Below are positions 23,319 through 31,140 of a stretch of 64,000 nt of DNA, one piece after another; positions within the stretch are counted from its first letter, which is position 1, and each line of letters opens with the position of its first letter. The notes under the pieces are model-generated. The model did not search any database, was not told where the DNA came from, and was given only the letters and a program-made list of their open reading frames with translations. This DNA comes from a virus, in IMG/VR virus record IMGVR_UViG_3300047319_001872, positions 124,001-188,000 of that record; one strand, written 5' to 3'. Made by a program: the position numbers and the translations under genes.

Positions 23319-23748
23319 AGTGCCCACCAACCTGAAACGAAAAGTTCAGTTTGACCATCACCGCCAGACTGGCCAGGACATCGAGCGACACCGGGTCGTC
23401 GAGGTTCTTGAACTTCGTCATCGGGTACTTAAGCGGACCAAGACGCTTGGCTATCTGTGCCGGTTTGAGACCCAGCTTCACGATTTCGTTCCAGATCAGG
23501 AGTTTGGCTTCGATGTTCAGACTCAGCGTCATGGCCAATTCGCCGTGTTGCGGTTGCGAAGGCAAGGGGATCGGTCGGCCACGCTCCATCAGGAGTTCGG
23601 CGACGATCTTGAATGCCTCGTAACCCATTTTCACTGCGAATTCTTTCGTCGTGCCGCGCGGTGCACCCGTCACCAGTTGCCGTATATCGCGGGACTCTAC
23701 AAGCCAGCCCGGATCATCGACCGTGACCTTAAGCGGATAAATCAGCAT
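23299..23748 (-). CDS. HicB-family antitoxin-like protein
   Basis: 149 residues, ATG at 23748 behind AAAGGAAAG. Matches HicB antitoxins: MLIYPLKVTVDD-PGWLVESRDI opening (partial RNase H fold), TTKEFAVKMGYEAF helix, RGRPIPLPSQPQHGE linker, LSLNIEAKLLIWNEIVKLGL then AQIAKRLG, a helix-turn-helix for DNA binding. No HicA-type toxin (about 60 residues) is seen beside it, so it is an orphan that may neutralise host HicA or act as a regulator. Confidence 0.8.
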   Translation of the reverse strand: MLIYPLKVTVDDPGWLVESRDIRQLVTGAPRGTTKEFAVKMGYEAFKIVAELLMERGRPIPLPSQPQHGELAMTLSLNIEAKLLIWNEIVKLGLKPAQIAKRLGPLKYPMTKFKNLDDPVSLDVLASLAVMVKLNFSFQVGGHYAESVI

Positions 23749-23761
23749 TTCTTTCCTTTAA

Positions 23762-24145
23762 TTAATCAAACTTAATATCACGGAGCGACTCCTTCGCTGG
23801 GGCACGCAGCCAGCCGAAGCTTAGCACCCAGCGCGTGCCTTGCTCGATCGGCGTGACCATGTGCAAACACTGATCCGGCCGAAAGAGCGCAATGCGCCAC
23901 CACCGGAAGATGCACTTCTCCACCACGAAGAAGCCACCGACTTTGGGTCGCTTCACTTCGATGTTGAGTCGATAGTGACGCTGGTCAAAGTTGGCTTTGT
24001 CTTTGTGGGGCGGAATCGACGACCCAGTGGGATACTGGATCAGATGCATGTCGAACTTGAGCTGCGAGCTGTTGATGAACGTCATGATTCGATACCCTGA
24101 ACCCTGACGCCCCTCACTCCACTTAGGCAGCAGACGCCTCAGCAT
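23762..24145 (-). CDS. 2-oxoglutarate/Fe(II)-dependent oxygenase-like protein
   Basis: 127 residues; ATG at 24145 overlaps the upstream stop as TGATG. Jelly-roll signature: HxD at His47/Asp49 in SIPPHKDK, distal His95 in LHMVTP and Arg105 in GTRWVLSFGW, which would bind iron and 2-oxoglutarate. Shorter than most of the family. Substrate unknown; phage members are suspected of modifying nucleic acids or proteins. Confidence 0.75.
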   Translation of the reverse strand: MLRRLLPKWSEGRQGSGYRIMTFINSSQLKFDMHLIQYPTGSSIPPHKDKANFDQRHYRLNIEVKRPKVGGFFVVEKCIFRWWRIALFRPDQCLHMVTPIEQGTRWVLSFGWLRAPAKESLRDIKFD

Positions 24146-24435
24146 CACTCCACCCGCTCCAGATCTTTCTCGGTCACACGCGGTTCAGCCTTCGGCGGCT
24201 CGGGCGGAATGTCCTGCAGCCAATCTTCAGCCACTGTGACGTACATGCCGGTAGCGCCATACTGCGAGACAAACTCCCGACCATCGGCCGACTCCACGTA
24301 CCAGAGCGGGCCGTGCTCGATGTGATCGAGTGGCTGGCGATGAATCGTCTTACACTTGCGACCCACCGAGAGACCTTTGGGGCCATTGGCCGAGCCAATG
24401 ATCAGATAGACTTTCCCCGGAACGACGTTTGCCAT
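24145..24435 (-). CDS. Hypothetical SH3-like small protein
   Basis: 96 residues with ATG at 24435 overlapping the upstream stop (TAATG). A strand/turn pattern (GKVYLIIGSANGP, GRKCKTI, GPLWYVESADG) followed by W-L-x-x-I-P and an acidic tail resembles a small phage barrel family of unknown role. Confidence 0.75.
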   Translation of the reverse strand: MANVVPGKVYLIIGSANGPKGLSVGRKCKTIHRQPLDHIEHGPLWYVESADGREFVSQYGATGMYVTVAEDWLQDIPPEPPKAEPRVTEKDLERVE

Positions 24436-24839
24436 TATGCTGCTTCCTTTGCTTCTGCGCCCGTATTCAGGCGTCCTTTAATAGGGAGGGCCAACAAGCG
24501 CATCACATCCAGCAGACGCGGCACGTCGGCAACATTGTCGATTTCCAGCAGGCGGTGTTCTTCGCTGCGCGACAGACGCAGCGACAAACGAATGCCGCAG
24601 TAGAACGGTTTGGTCGGATCGTCTTCCTGACAGATCGGACGTAGCGTGTAGCGAGCGCCATGGTGCGTAACGAACTCATGGATATTGGAACCCTGTCGCC
24701 ACTCCTTGAAACCCACGTGCTTGGCTGCACCTTGCATCGCTTCGATGAAGGGCAGGATATACTTCGCGTGGTGATCCGCGTTGGCTACCGTGCCTTTGAT
24801 ACCTTTACCGCCTTTACGCAACAACGTTACTTCAGTCAT
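24435..24839 (-). CDS. Hypothetical protein
   Basis: 134 residues, ATG at 24839 behind AAAGGAGCTGAG. Basic N-terminus (LLRKGGKGIKG), His-rich middle (EFVTHHGARY), C-terminal helix. No family recognised. Confidence 0.8.
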   Translation of the reverse strand: MTEVTLLRKGGKGIKGTVANADHHAKYILPFIEAMQGAAKHVGFKEWRQGSNIHEFVTHHGARYTLRPICQEDDPTKPFYCGIRLSLRLSRSEEHRLLEIDNVADVPRLLDVMRLLALPIKGRLNTGAEAKEAA

Positions 24840-24905
24840 CTACTCAGCTCCTTTAAGCTTGAGATTGAGCCGACCTCAAAGTCTGGCTCGGGTTGGATAA
24901 AACAT

Positions 24906-25268
24906 TTAGCCTGCTCTCGCCAAGGAGAACAGGTTGTAGCAAGCGAACACCACCCACGGAATCAGAATCACCGCCCCGATGACTTTACGAATGCTCGCTT
25001 TACGCGTCGCACTCAGTACGATCATCAGTACCCCGGAGACCAACATCATGAAAATGAAGACGGTGAAGTCAGTCGACAGCGGCTTTTCTTCTGGCAGGGG
25101 CAACTGATGCGGCGGCTGCACCACCTGAATCGTCGTGCCTGCCGGAGCTTGCACAATGATGACTTGGGGTTGGGTCTGCTGGCTCGCCGCAGGCGAATTG
25201 TTGCTGTCCATCGCCGAGCTCAAAGCGAGGTTCACCCCGACATTGTTAGTGAGGGGGAGGTAGCTCAT
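24906..25268 (-). CDS. Membrane protein with Gln/Pro-rich N-terminal region
   Basis: 120 residues; ATG at 25268 overlaps the stop of the gene upstream (ATGA). Residues 1-60 are rich in Ser, Asn, Gln and Pro, then two membrane helices at about 67-86 and 95-114. Role unknown. Confidence 0.8.
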   Translation of the reverse strand: MSYLPLTNNVGVNLALSSAMDSNNSPAASQQTQPQVIIVQAPAGTTIQVVQPPHQLPLPEEKPLSTDFTVFIFMMLVSGVLMIVLSATRKASIRKVIGAVILIPWVVFACYNLFSLARAG

Positions 25269-25594
25269 TCGGGCTCCGGCACGTACATGATCGTGAACTG
25301 ACGGATCTCCGAAGCGCTCGGGCCCATCTTGACCCACTTGAGGATCACTTGATCTTTGCTGACCGTGATCGTCTTTGTGTCCGACTGCAGCATCTCGTCG
25401 ATCTCGTCTTTGCAGAAGAGGCCACTCTCACGCATGTCGCGCAGCGTCTTGTCAATACCCGTCATTGCCGCGCAGATCAACGTGCCCGCTTCTTCGTTTT
25501 GCAGATGACTCGTCAGGTTACGGCTCGTGTCGAGTTTGACATCCGGCGTCGGCACGCGATGTTGCCTGAATTCCATCTTGGTGAAGTCTGCCAT
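25265..25594 (-). CDS. Hypothetical protein
   Basis: 109 residues, ATG at 25594 behind AAGGAGAAGAAAA. Soluble; helical middle (TGIDKTLRDMRESGLFCKDEIDEML), beta-rich end. No family recognised. Confidence 0.8.
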   Translation of the reverse strand: MADFTKMEFRQHRVPTPDVKLDTSRNLTSHLQNEEAGTLICAAMTGIDKTLRDMRESGLFCKDEIDEMLQSDTKTITVSKDQVILKWVKMGPSASEIRQFTIMYVPEPE

Positions 25595-25624
25595 TTTTCT
25601 TCTCCTTATTAACTTCGAGGAAGG

Positions 25625-26494
25625 TTACACCCGCGCGGTTGTGATGCCCATCTGGCCTTGATACTTGCCCGCGCGCTTGGCGTAGTCGATCTCGCACGGC
25701 TCGCCTTGCAAGAACATGAACTGCGCGATGCCCATGTCCGCGTACACCTTCATCGGAAGCGGTGTCTGGTTAGCGATCTCGATGACCACCTGACCCTTGA
25801 AGCCGGGTTCGATCGGCGTCACGTTGATGGCGCAGCCCGCTCGCGCGTACGTCGACTTGCCCACACAGATCGCCACCACGTCGTTGGGCATGTTGAAGTA
25901 CTCGATCGTGTGGCCGAGCACGTAGCTGTTGGGCGGGATGACGACGTAGTCGCCTTCCATATCGACGTAGGCTTCATCCGGCATATTCAGCGGGTCGATC
26001 ACGGCGCCGTAGACGTTCGTGAAGACCTTGAACTTACGCCCAAGCCGCACGTCGTAGCCCATGCTGCTGGTGCCGTAGGAAATGATCTTCTGACCGGGAT
26101 TCGTCGCAATGGCGCCGTCCTTAGTACCGAAGCGCCAGGCTTGCTTGTCATCGTCCCAGTATTTGTCAGCAGTGCGAACCTGGCCCGGCACAAAGGGCGT
26201 GATCATGCGACCCCATTGGCCGTTTAGCTGACCAACCACCAAATCCTGATCCGGGTCCGGAACAAAACAGGCGCCGCCTGCGAAGCCTACGGCCTGCTCG
26301 GTCGTGAGCTCCTTCAGACCCCGCATGGCTTCTTCCATACCGCCTTTGCAGCGCGTGTCGTCGCGATAGCCGTCCCCGATGCAGTACAGTTCATCGCCGA
26401 CCAGCGCATAGAGCGTACGCCGCAGGTTGTTATCGACTCGCTGGTGGGTGGGCATCAGCGAGAGCTTTCTGATTGCGCGGTCATTCAAAATCAT
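25625..26494 (-). CDS. dcd: dCTP deaminase family protein with N-terminal insertion
   Basis: 289 residues, ATG at 26494 behind AAGGAAGATTGAC. Clear Dcd/DCD-DUT motifs: GKSTYARAG with Ser214 and Arg218, VVIEIANQ with catalytic Glu239, SMGYDVRLG at 144-152 and the C-terminal RAGKYQGQMGIT. The reaction is dCTP to dUTP (or directly to dUMP in bifunctional members). The usual enzyme is about 190 residues; here about 75 extra residues (roughly 20-93) lie between the first strand (MILNDRAI) and MITPF. It probably supplies dUTP/dTTP precursors during phage replication. Confidence 0.93.
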   Translation of the reverse strand: MILNDRAIRKLSLMPTHQRVDNNLRRTLYALVGDELYCIGDGYRDDTRCKGGMEEAMRGLKELTTEQAVGFAGGACFVPDPDQDLVVGQLNGQWGRMITPFVPGQVRTADKYWDDDKQAWRFGTKDGAIATNPGQKIISYGTSSMGYDVRLGRKFKVFTNVYGAVIDPLNMPDEAYVDMEGDYVVIPPNSYVLGHTIEYFNMPNDVVAICVGKSTYARAGCAINVTPIEPGFKGQVVIEIANQTPLPMKVYADMGIAQFMFLQGEPCEIDYAKRAGKYQGQMGITTARV

Positions 26495-26547
26495 GTCAAT
26501 CTTCCTTGTTTTATACCCACTTGATGGGGCGTGGGTGTAATTTAAAG

Positions 26548-26922
26548 CTAGAGCTTCACCTCGGCATCATCCGTCGAGGTCGACGCACCGTACTGGCGCA
26601 AGAACTCACGAGCTTCGTTAAAGATGGAAGCGTTCCAGTTACCGTGCTCGATCTGCCAGAGCTTGCCGCTACCCGGTGCACCTTCCACACCCTCGAGCGT
26701 GCGATAAAGTCGCCAGTGGCCGTAGGCTTCACAGCTCTTGGGCACTTCCCGGTCCGCAGCCTTTAGCGCCGCGCTCGGAATGACCTTGAAGTCCCGCTCG
26801 TGCTGTGCGCCATTGAGCCAGGGACTACACATCTCGATCACACACCACGCTACTGAATGGGTCGATGTCTCGATCATCCCGAGTTCATCTTCGGGAATGT
26901 TTACTGCAATACGTGCGCCCAT
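26548..26922 (-). CDS. Hypothetical protein
   Basis: 124 residues; ATG at 26922 behind AAGGAGGTTAAG. Begins with a strand (MGARIAVNIPEDEL), has two Cys in WCVIEMCSPW and an aromatic W-x-x-E-H-G-N-W region. No family recognised. Confidence 0.8.
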   Translation of the reverse strand: MGARIAVNIPEDELGMIETSTHSVAWCVIEMCSPWLNGAQHERDFKVIPSAALKAADREVPKSCEAYGHWRLYRTLEGVEGAPGSGKLWQIEHGNWNASIFNEAREFLRQYGASTSTDDAEVKL

Positions 26923-26923
26923 C

Positions 26924-27226
26924 TTAACCTCCTTGTTGACGAGCCAGATAGGCCTGCACCCGAGCAATCTCGTCGGGTGTAGGGTCCTGGGGTAATTCAT
27001 CATGGATCACGGGTTTCAGACGGATCTCTTTTACGAAACCGATCTTGGTGCCGCAATAAGAGCACCAACACTGGCCGTTGGTATTCTCTTCGAAGAGTTC
27101 ATCCATGACGATACCTTCGCCCAGATCCTCGAGACTGACATCGTGCTCACTCAAGCGAGTCTGGTAGCGAACGTAGTTCTTACACTTCGGACACCCAAAC
27201 GTCACATCCCAAACGACACCCATCAT
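26924..27226 (-). CDS. Zinc-ribbon protein
   Basis: 100 residues, ATG at 27226 overlapping the end of the gene upstream (AATGATG). CPKC near residue 12 and CWCSYC near residue 53 form a probable zinc ribbon split by an acidic helix. C-terminal helix with PTPDEIARVQAYL. Function unknown. Confidence 0.8.
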   Translation of the reverse strand: MMGVVWDVTFGCPKCKNYVRYQTRLSEHDVSLEDLGEGIVMDELFEENTNGQCWCSYCGTKIGFVKEIRLKPVIHDELPQDPTPDEIARVQAYLARQQGG

Positions 27227-28416
27227 TCCTCCTTCTTGATTTCAGGATCGTCGAACTTCAGTTTTTCGGGGCTACCCTGAACCGTGATCTTCGTGCCGTT
27301 CAAGATCTGATCAGCAAAGGCCAGCACTTCCGGCGAAGGTTGCTCGTCAGCGGGCGGGAACTCGGCCGGAGAAACCGTCCACTCGTGCGTGATCTTGTCG
27401 CCGTTACCGATCACCACTTTGGTGAGCGTCAGGCCAGCAGGATCGAAACCCAGCTTTGCGACCGGCTTGCCCTGGATGGACGCCTCGACTTCCACGAAGC
27501 GCTTGCCCGGTGGGTCGATGATGTGTGCTTCGTCCAGAATCACGAAGTCCTTCTCGATCTGAGCACGTTGCTCCGGCATGAGATCGCCCGGAATGATCAC
27601 TTGTCCCGGATAGAGCTTACGCACGCCACCGTCACGGATGTGAGCTTTCCGTGCTTCCGGCGTGGGGAGCTGTTCCCAGAAACCCGTGAAGAAGTTCTCC
27701 ATGTCCTTGAAGTGCTCTTTCGGCGTAACGCCCAGATGCACGTCGCTGAGGCACTTGATCGGCCCACTCGGATACACCATCGAGAGTTCCTTGGCGCTTT
27801 CTCGCATGGAGTGCTCAAGCGCACTATCGGGCGTGCTCTGATTCATCACCGTGCCACCCATGAGGAACTCAGTCGGGCGCAGCCGCAACCACGGACGATG
27901 GCTGTTGCCCTGCGTCGGGATGTCACCCACCACCATGGGGCGGCCATTCCACGACCGACACACGCGCTTGCGCAGTCCTGTCGTCTTCCACTGTGCTGGA
28001 TGTTCAAACAGATGCGCGTAAGTGACCGAACGCACATGCTCGTAATAACGCATCGCAGCTTTCTTAGACACGAAGAGGAAGGTGCAGTCGACTTCCGGAC
28101 GCACATCGGTCGGAATCCCCACGATACTGCAATCCATCGTGAGTTCATACGAGTCGCCGGAGGGATAGAATTCCCGCACTACAAAGGACCAGTCCGGCTT
28201 CGGCTTCGAGACTGCGCTCGGACCATGGTCGGTCATCGTGCGAAACGGTCGCTGGGTTACCACCAATCGCTCAGGTTCATGCACCCAGCTGAGGTTCAGC
28301 TTGTCCTGGTTGCCTTCCTCACCAATAAGCGCTTTACCGTAACCAGCCCGCACAAGCCACAGCGTCTTACCCGCTTTGAGATCCTTCAGTGTTGCACGAC
28401 CTGCTTTTGTTGCCAT
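27223..28416 (-). CDS. M-x-T-K-x-G-R family protein 1 (large)
   Basis: 397 residues; ATG at 28416 follows AAGGAGAGTTACC. The first 20 residues (MATKAGRATLKDLKAGKTLW) are nearly repeated at the start of 28442-29002 and, more distantly, 35823-36359, defining a family of phage paralogues with a common N-terminal strand-turn module and different bodies. No enzyme motif was recognised. Lies head-to-tail with member 2. Confidence 0.85.
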   Translation of the reverse strand: MATKAGRATLKDLKAGKTLWLVRAGYGKALIGEEGNQDKLNLSWVHEPERLVVTQRPFRTMTDHGPSAVSKPKPDWSFVVREFYPSGDSYELTMDCSIVGIPTDVRPEVDCTFLFVSKKAAMRYYEHVRSVTYAHLFEHPAQWKTTGLRKRVCRSWNGRPMVVGDIPTQGNSHRPWLRLRPTEFLMGGTVMNQSTPDSALEHSMRESAKELSMVYPSGPIKCLSDVHLGVTPKEHFKDMENFFTGFWEQLPTPEARKAHIRDGGVRKLYPGQVIIPGDLMPEQRAQIEKDFVILDEAHIIDPPGKRFVEVEASIQGKPVAKLGFDPAGLTLTKVVIGNGDKITHEWTVSPAEFPPADEQPSPEVLAFADQILNGTKITVQGSPEKLKFDDPEIKKEE

Positions 28417-28441
28417 GGTAACTCTCCTTGTTTTTGAACAG

Positions 28442-29002
28442 TTAGGCCGACTGCGCTTCCGCAAGCGCGGCTTGGGCCGCCTGAGTGGCTTCGAACAGAT
28501 TGAACGGTGACGACGGATGCCGCTCGTACTTCGCTTCGTTCACCAGCCATTGTTCCGTCTTGACGAACTGGTTGTCCGCCAGATTGGCGGTGTCGATTCC
28601 CGAACGGCGAAGAAAGTGCGAACCGTACTTGAAGACCCGTCGATCTTCGCAGAGCGTCTCGACCCGATTGCTTTCGTAGCGCTTAATCCAGCGCAGCACG
28701 GCTGAGCGACTGACAAAGCACTTATCGAAGGACGGCTCCTCCTTGTGATTCAGCGGGAAATTCTCGATGTAAATCAAGCGGCCGCTCAGTTGGCCGCGTC
28801 GATAGTCGTAGAAAACCCAGAAGACTTCGGGCGCGGCGCTACCATCTGGCAACTCACGCTGGCGGATAAGCTTTCTGGCCGACGTCCCCACCAGTGTCGG
28901 TAACGGATAACGCTTACCCGTAGCGTGATCGATTGCCGCATACCACAGTGTCTTCCCCGCGCGAACATCACTGACTTCGGCACGGCCTGCTTTAGTTGCC
29001 AT
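28442..29002 (-). CDS. M-x-T-K-x-G-R family protein 2
   Basis: 186 residues, ATG at 29002 behind AAGGAAAGAAGAAG. Shares MATKAGRA-x4-D(L/V)(K/R)AGKTLW with the next gene. Further shared features are a beta-rich region followed by a segment V-S-(R/K)-x-A-x-x-R with aromatic residues (SRSAVLRWIKRYE here, SKKAAMRYYEHV in member 1). Ala/Gln-rich C-terminus. Function unknown. Confidence 0.85.
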   Translation of the reverse strand: MATKAGRAEVSDVRAGKTLWYAAIDHATGKRYPLPTLVGTSARKLIRQRELPDGSAAPEVFWVFYDYRRGQLSGRLIYIENFPLNHKEEPSFDKCFVSRSAVLRWIKRYESNRVETLCEDRRVFKYGSHFLRRSGIDTANLADNQFVKTEQWLVNEAKYERHPSSPFNLFEATQAAQAALAEAQSA

Positions 29003-29189
29003 CTTCTTCTTTCCTTTCGTTTATCTTCTTTAGACGGGCTTCGAGTTCTTCTTTGGGCACGTACACCAGCAAGTGCTGCCAGGCACGGGAATCCACCGAT
29101 TTGGTTTCGGCAGGAAACGCTGCGAACACATCAGTGAGCTCCATCACCTTGTCGTTGATGTGTTCTCTCATGGGTTTGCGCTGACTCAT
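28992..29189 (-). CDS. Hypothetical small protein
   Basis: 65 residues with ATG at 29189, its 3' end overlapping the next start by 11 bp. Charged helical ends; no family recognised. Confidence 0.75.
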   Translation of the reverse strand: MSQRKPMREHINDKVMELTDVFAAFPAETKSVDSRAWQHLLVYVPKEELEARLKKINERKEEDGN

Positions 29190-29386
29190 GGCATCTCTCC
29201 GCAGCTGTCGATCACCATCATTACCGGTGCAGCTTTCACTGCAGCAATGTCGGCCGCTGTGAAGACGCGCGCGGGCGGTGCGTTGTGGAGCTGGCGCGTT
29301 TGAATCAGCTCCATGTTGGCGTTCAGGCGATCCATGTAACCTTCTGTATCGAGGGCGACTTCGCCTTTCTCATTGAACAGAACCAT
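29186..29386 (-). CDS. Hypothetical small protein
   Basis: 66 residues from ATG 29386, overlapping the next start by ATGA. Contains a strand pair at the start (MVLFNEKGEVALD) and a C-terminal VMMVIDSCGEMP. No family recognised. Confidence 0.75.
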   Translation of the reverse strand: MVLFNEKGEVALDTEGYMDRLNANMELIQTRQLHNAPPARVFTAADIAAVKAAPVMMVIDSCGEMP

Positions 29387-29395
29387 GTCGTTCTC

Positions 29396-29746
29396 CTAAT
29401 GCATAGTGGGTTGGAATTGCAACAGCTCGACGATCTTCCCACATTCGGAAACCCGCATAAAGAGCTCGGCCTTCTTGTACTGCTCGGGCTTCAGAAGCGG
29501 GTCTTCGAAGATCATCGAAAACACATGCCCGTACTGTTTGTTAGTGTAGCCCGGCACTTGCAGCCAGGCGCGCTCCGTGAGCGAAATCGTCACCGCTTCG
29601 GCCAAATCGCAGGCATCGAAAAGAGCAAACTGTTTACGACACCACGCGTGGAATTGCCACAGCAGCGCCGCCTCTTCGACGTTGTTCTCGACGTACACGT
29701 GGGCCATCGCGTTCATGGCGATGCGCTGCAAGTGGTCTGTCTGCAT
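29396..29746 (-). CDS. Hypothetical helical protein
   Basis: 116 residues; ATG at 29746 behind AGGAGGTGTG. Mostly helical with Trp/Cys-containing core (LLWQFHAWCRKQFALFDACDL). No family recognised. Confidence 0.8.
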   Translation of the reverse strand: MQTDHLQRIAMNAMAHVYVENNVEEAALLWQFHAWCRKQFALFDACDLAEAVTISLTERAWLQVPGYTNKQYGHVFSMIFEDPLLKPEQYKKAELFMRVSECGKIVELLQFQPTMH

Positions 29747-29755
29747 CACACCTCC

Positions 29756-30013
29756 TTAGAGCGGCCACTTGAGTACATCGTAGCGGCCGGTGAAGACACC
29801 CCAGGCCAGTTTAAAACGCCGTTTCAAACCGTAGAGACCCCAGTCCTGCCAGCCCATCGGGCGCGCCGGAACCCAGTCGCCATTGTTGGCTTCGACCGAC
29901 ACGTCCCAACGCCTGAGTTGCTCCGGCGTATAGAGGTTCGGCGCGCCCTTGCCGTTGCCTTGCTCTTCCCGACGCCGTGCGGCCTTACCGCGCACCATTC
30001 CTACAGTCGACAT
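29756..30013 (-). CDS. Hypothetical basic small protein
   Basis: 85 residues, ATG at 30013 behind AAGGAGTAGCATAA. Strongly basic N-terminus (RGKAARRREEQGNGK), Trp-rich C-terminal half. Could bind nucleic acid, but this is a guess from charge. Confidence 0.8.
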   Translation of the reverse strand: MSTVGMVRGKAARRREEQGNGKGAPNLYTPEQLRRWDVSVEANNGDWVPARPMGWQDWGLYGLKRRFKLAWGVFTGRYDVLKWPL

Positions 30014-30025
30014 TTATGCTACTCC

Positions 30026-30553
30026 TTAGCGAATATAAACAGTCATGAGTTGGGTGTATTCGACATCCAGCGTGTGGTAGTCTGGCGTGCCGGACTTGTT
30101 GCCTTTGACCCACGTGGTGATGAGCGAGCGCAGCCATTTGCCTGCGATCCGTATCTTCCAGTCGCGCGGATAATGCGTGTGGTCCAGCCGACCCAATTCA
30201 CGATTGAGCAGGGCCACGAAATTCTCGTGTTCGACGAGCGCGTCCAGATGGGCTTTGCCACCTGCCAAATCAGAGCCCTCGACCAGAAACAACGCGTCGC
30301 TATTCAGTTTGGAATAGGGCGTGTACTTGACCGCTTTGGGTACGCGAATGGTTTCCCATTCGAACGACACGCGCGTCTTACACCAGTAGCACACGACCTG
30401 TTCAGTCAATGCCATCAGCGCTGTCGTCATCGCAGCATTGGCGTTGTGCAAGGTCGCATGGCTGACAACCGTATCACCATTGTCCAGTTCGAGTCGGTCG
30501 GACTTACCGCACTTCTCATTCGGACATGTATAGTAAAGCAAACTCTTGGTCAT
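30026..30553 (-). CDS. Hypothetical protein with split zinc knuckles
   Basis: 175 residues, ATG at 30553 behind AAAGGAATC. CPNEKC at about residue 10 and CYWC at about residue 55 form a likely zinc site, as in 26924-27226. C-terminal part helical and basic. First gene after the promoter motif at 30599. Confidence 0.8.
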   Translation of the reverse strand: MTKSLLYYTCPNEKCGKSDRLELDNGDTVVSHATLHNANAAMTTALMALTEQVVCYWCKTRVSFEWETIRVPKAVKYTPYSKLNSDALFLVEGSDLAGGKAHLDALVEHENFVALLNRELGRLDHTHYPRDWKIRIAGKWLRSLITTWVKGNKSGTPDYHTLDVEYTQLMTVYIR

Positions 30554-30598
30554 GATTCCTTTACGTCAGATTTAAGAGCTACACTACTCACCAGGGGT

Positions 30599-30604
30599 AA
30601 TATA
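30599..30604 (-). promoter_or_regulatory. Putative phage promoter CCTATATTAC
   Basis: Minus strand reads TTTAAAACCTATATTACCCC, 46 bp upstream of the start at 30553. Confidence 0.6.
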
Positions 30605-30642
30605 GGTTTTAAATCGGATTCAGTATCAAAAAAAGAAAGGCT

Positions 30643-30670
30643 GTCACAAAGCGGAGCCCGAAGGCTCCGC
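30643..30670 (-). terminator. Terminator hairpin
   Basis: Minus-strand GCGGAGCC-TTCG-GGCTCCGC followed by TTTGTGACAG, a variant of the usual tail. Ends the unit containing 30690-31073. Confidence 0.8.
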
Positions 30671-30689
30671 TCATATGCCGTGGTTCAGC

Positions 30690-31073
30690 TTACAGCTTGA
30701 TGGCGACAGCGCCAGTCGGGCGCGGGCCGCGGTGCATCGGCGACTGCTTCGGGCGACCATCCGCGGCGGGCTTAACAGCCTTCTCGGTTTTGGTTTCCTT
30801 CGGCACTTCGACCTTCTTGGTGCGTGCCTTGCCGAGGGCCGCGAGTTGATCCGCCGACTGCGCGTTCAGAATGTCGTGGGCATCGATACCCATGGTCTGT
30901 TCGAGCTTGAGCGCCAAGGCCGGGCTGATTTCCATCTCGCCATCCAGCACGAGCTGGAAGTCTTCATCCGACAAACCGCAGTCGGACGCGATACGGTGCT
31001 TGTGGTTGCCCAGGGCCGGGGCCGTCATCTTTTCGAAACCTTTGCACAGCAGGTTGACAATGTTCTTAACCAT
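30690..31073 (-). CDS. HigA/XRE-like helix-turn-helix protein
   Basis: 127 residues, ATG at 31073. Residues about 33-72 (LSDEDFQLVLDGEMEISPALALKLEQTMGIDAHDIL) match the second half of an XRE/HigA-type helix-turn-helix; the C-terminal 50 residues are basic and Pro-rich. Could be an antitoxin-like repressor; no HigB-like toxin is adjacent. Confidence 0.65.
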   Translation of the reverse strand: MVKNIVNLLCKGFEKMTAPALGNHKHRIASDCGLSDEDFQLVLDGEMEISPALALKLEQTMGIDAHDILNAQSADQLAALGKARTKKVEVPKETKTEKAVKPAADGRPKQSPMHRGPRPTGAVAIKL

Positions 31074-31140
31074 GGTTGTATTTCCTTTCCTCGTTTGTTT
31101 AACGGAGACTGCTTTTAGTGTGGGTACTGCAGAAAAACCT

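Noticed and set aside
27340-28437. 365-codon plus-strand open frame
   Set aside because: Antisense shadow of the MATK-family gene at 27223-28416, with His/Arg-rich sequence and no ribosome site.
29285-30700. 471-codon plus-strand open frame
   Set aside because: It runs antisense across five minus-strand genes that have ribosome sites and overlapping starts; His/Arg-rich composition is typical of a shadow frame.
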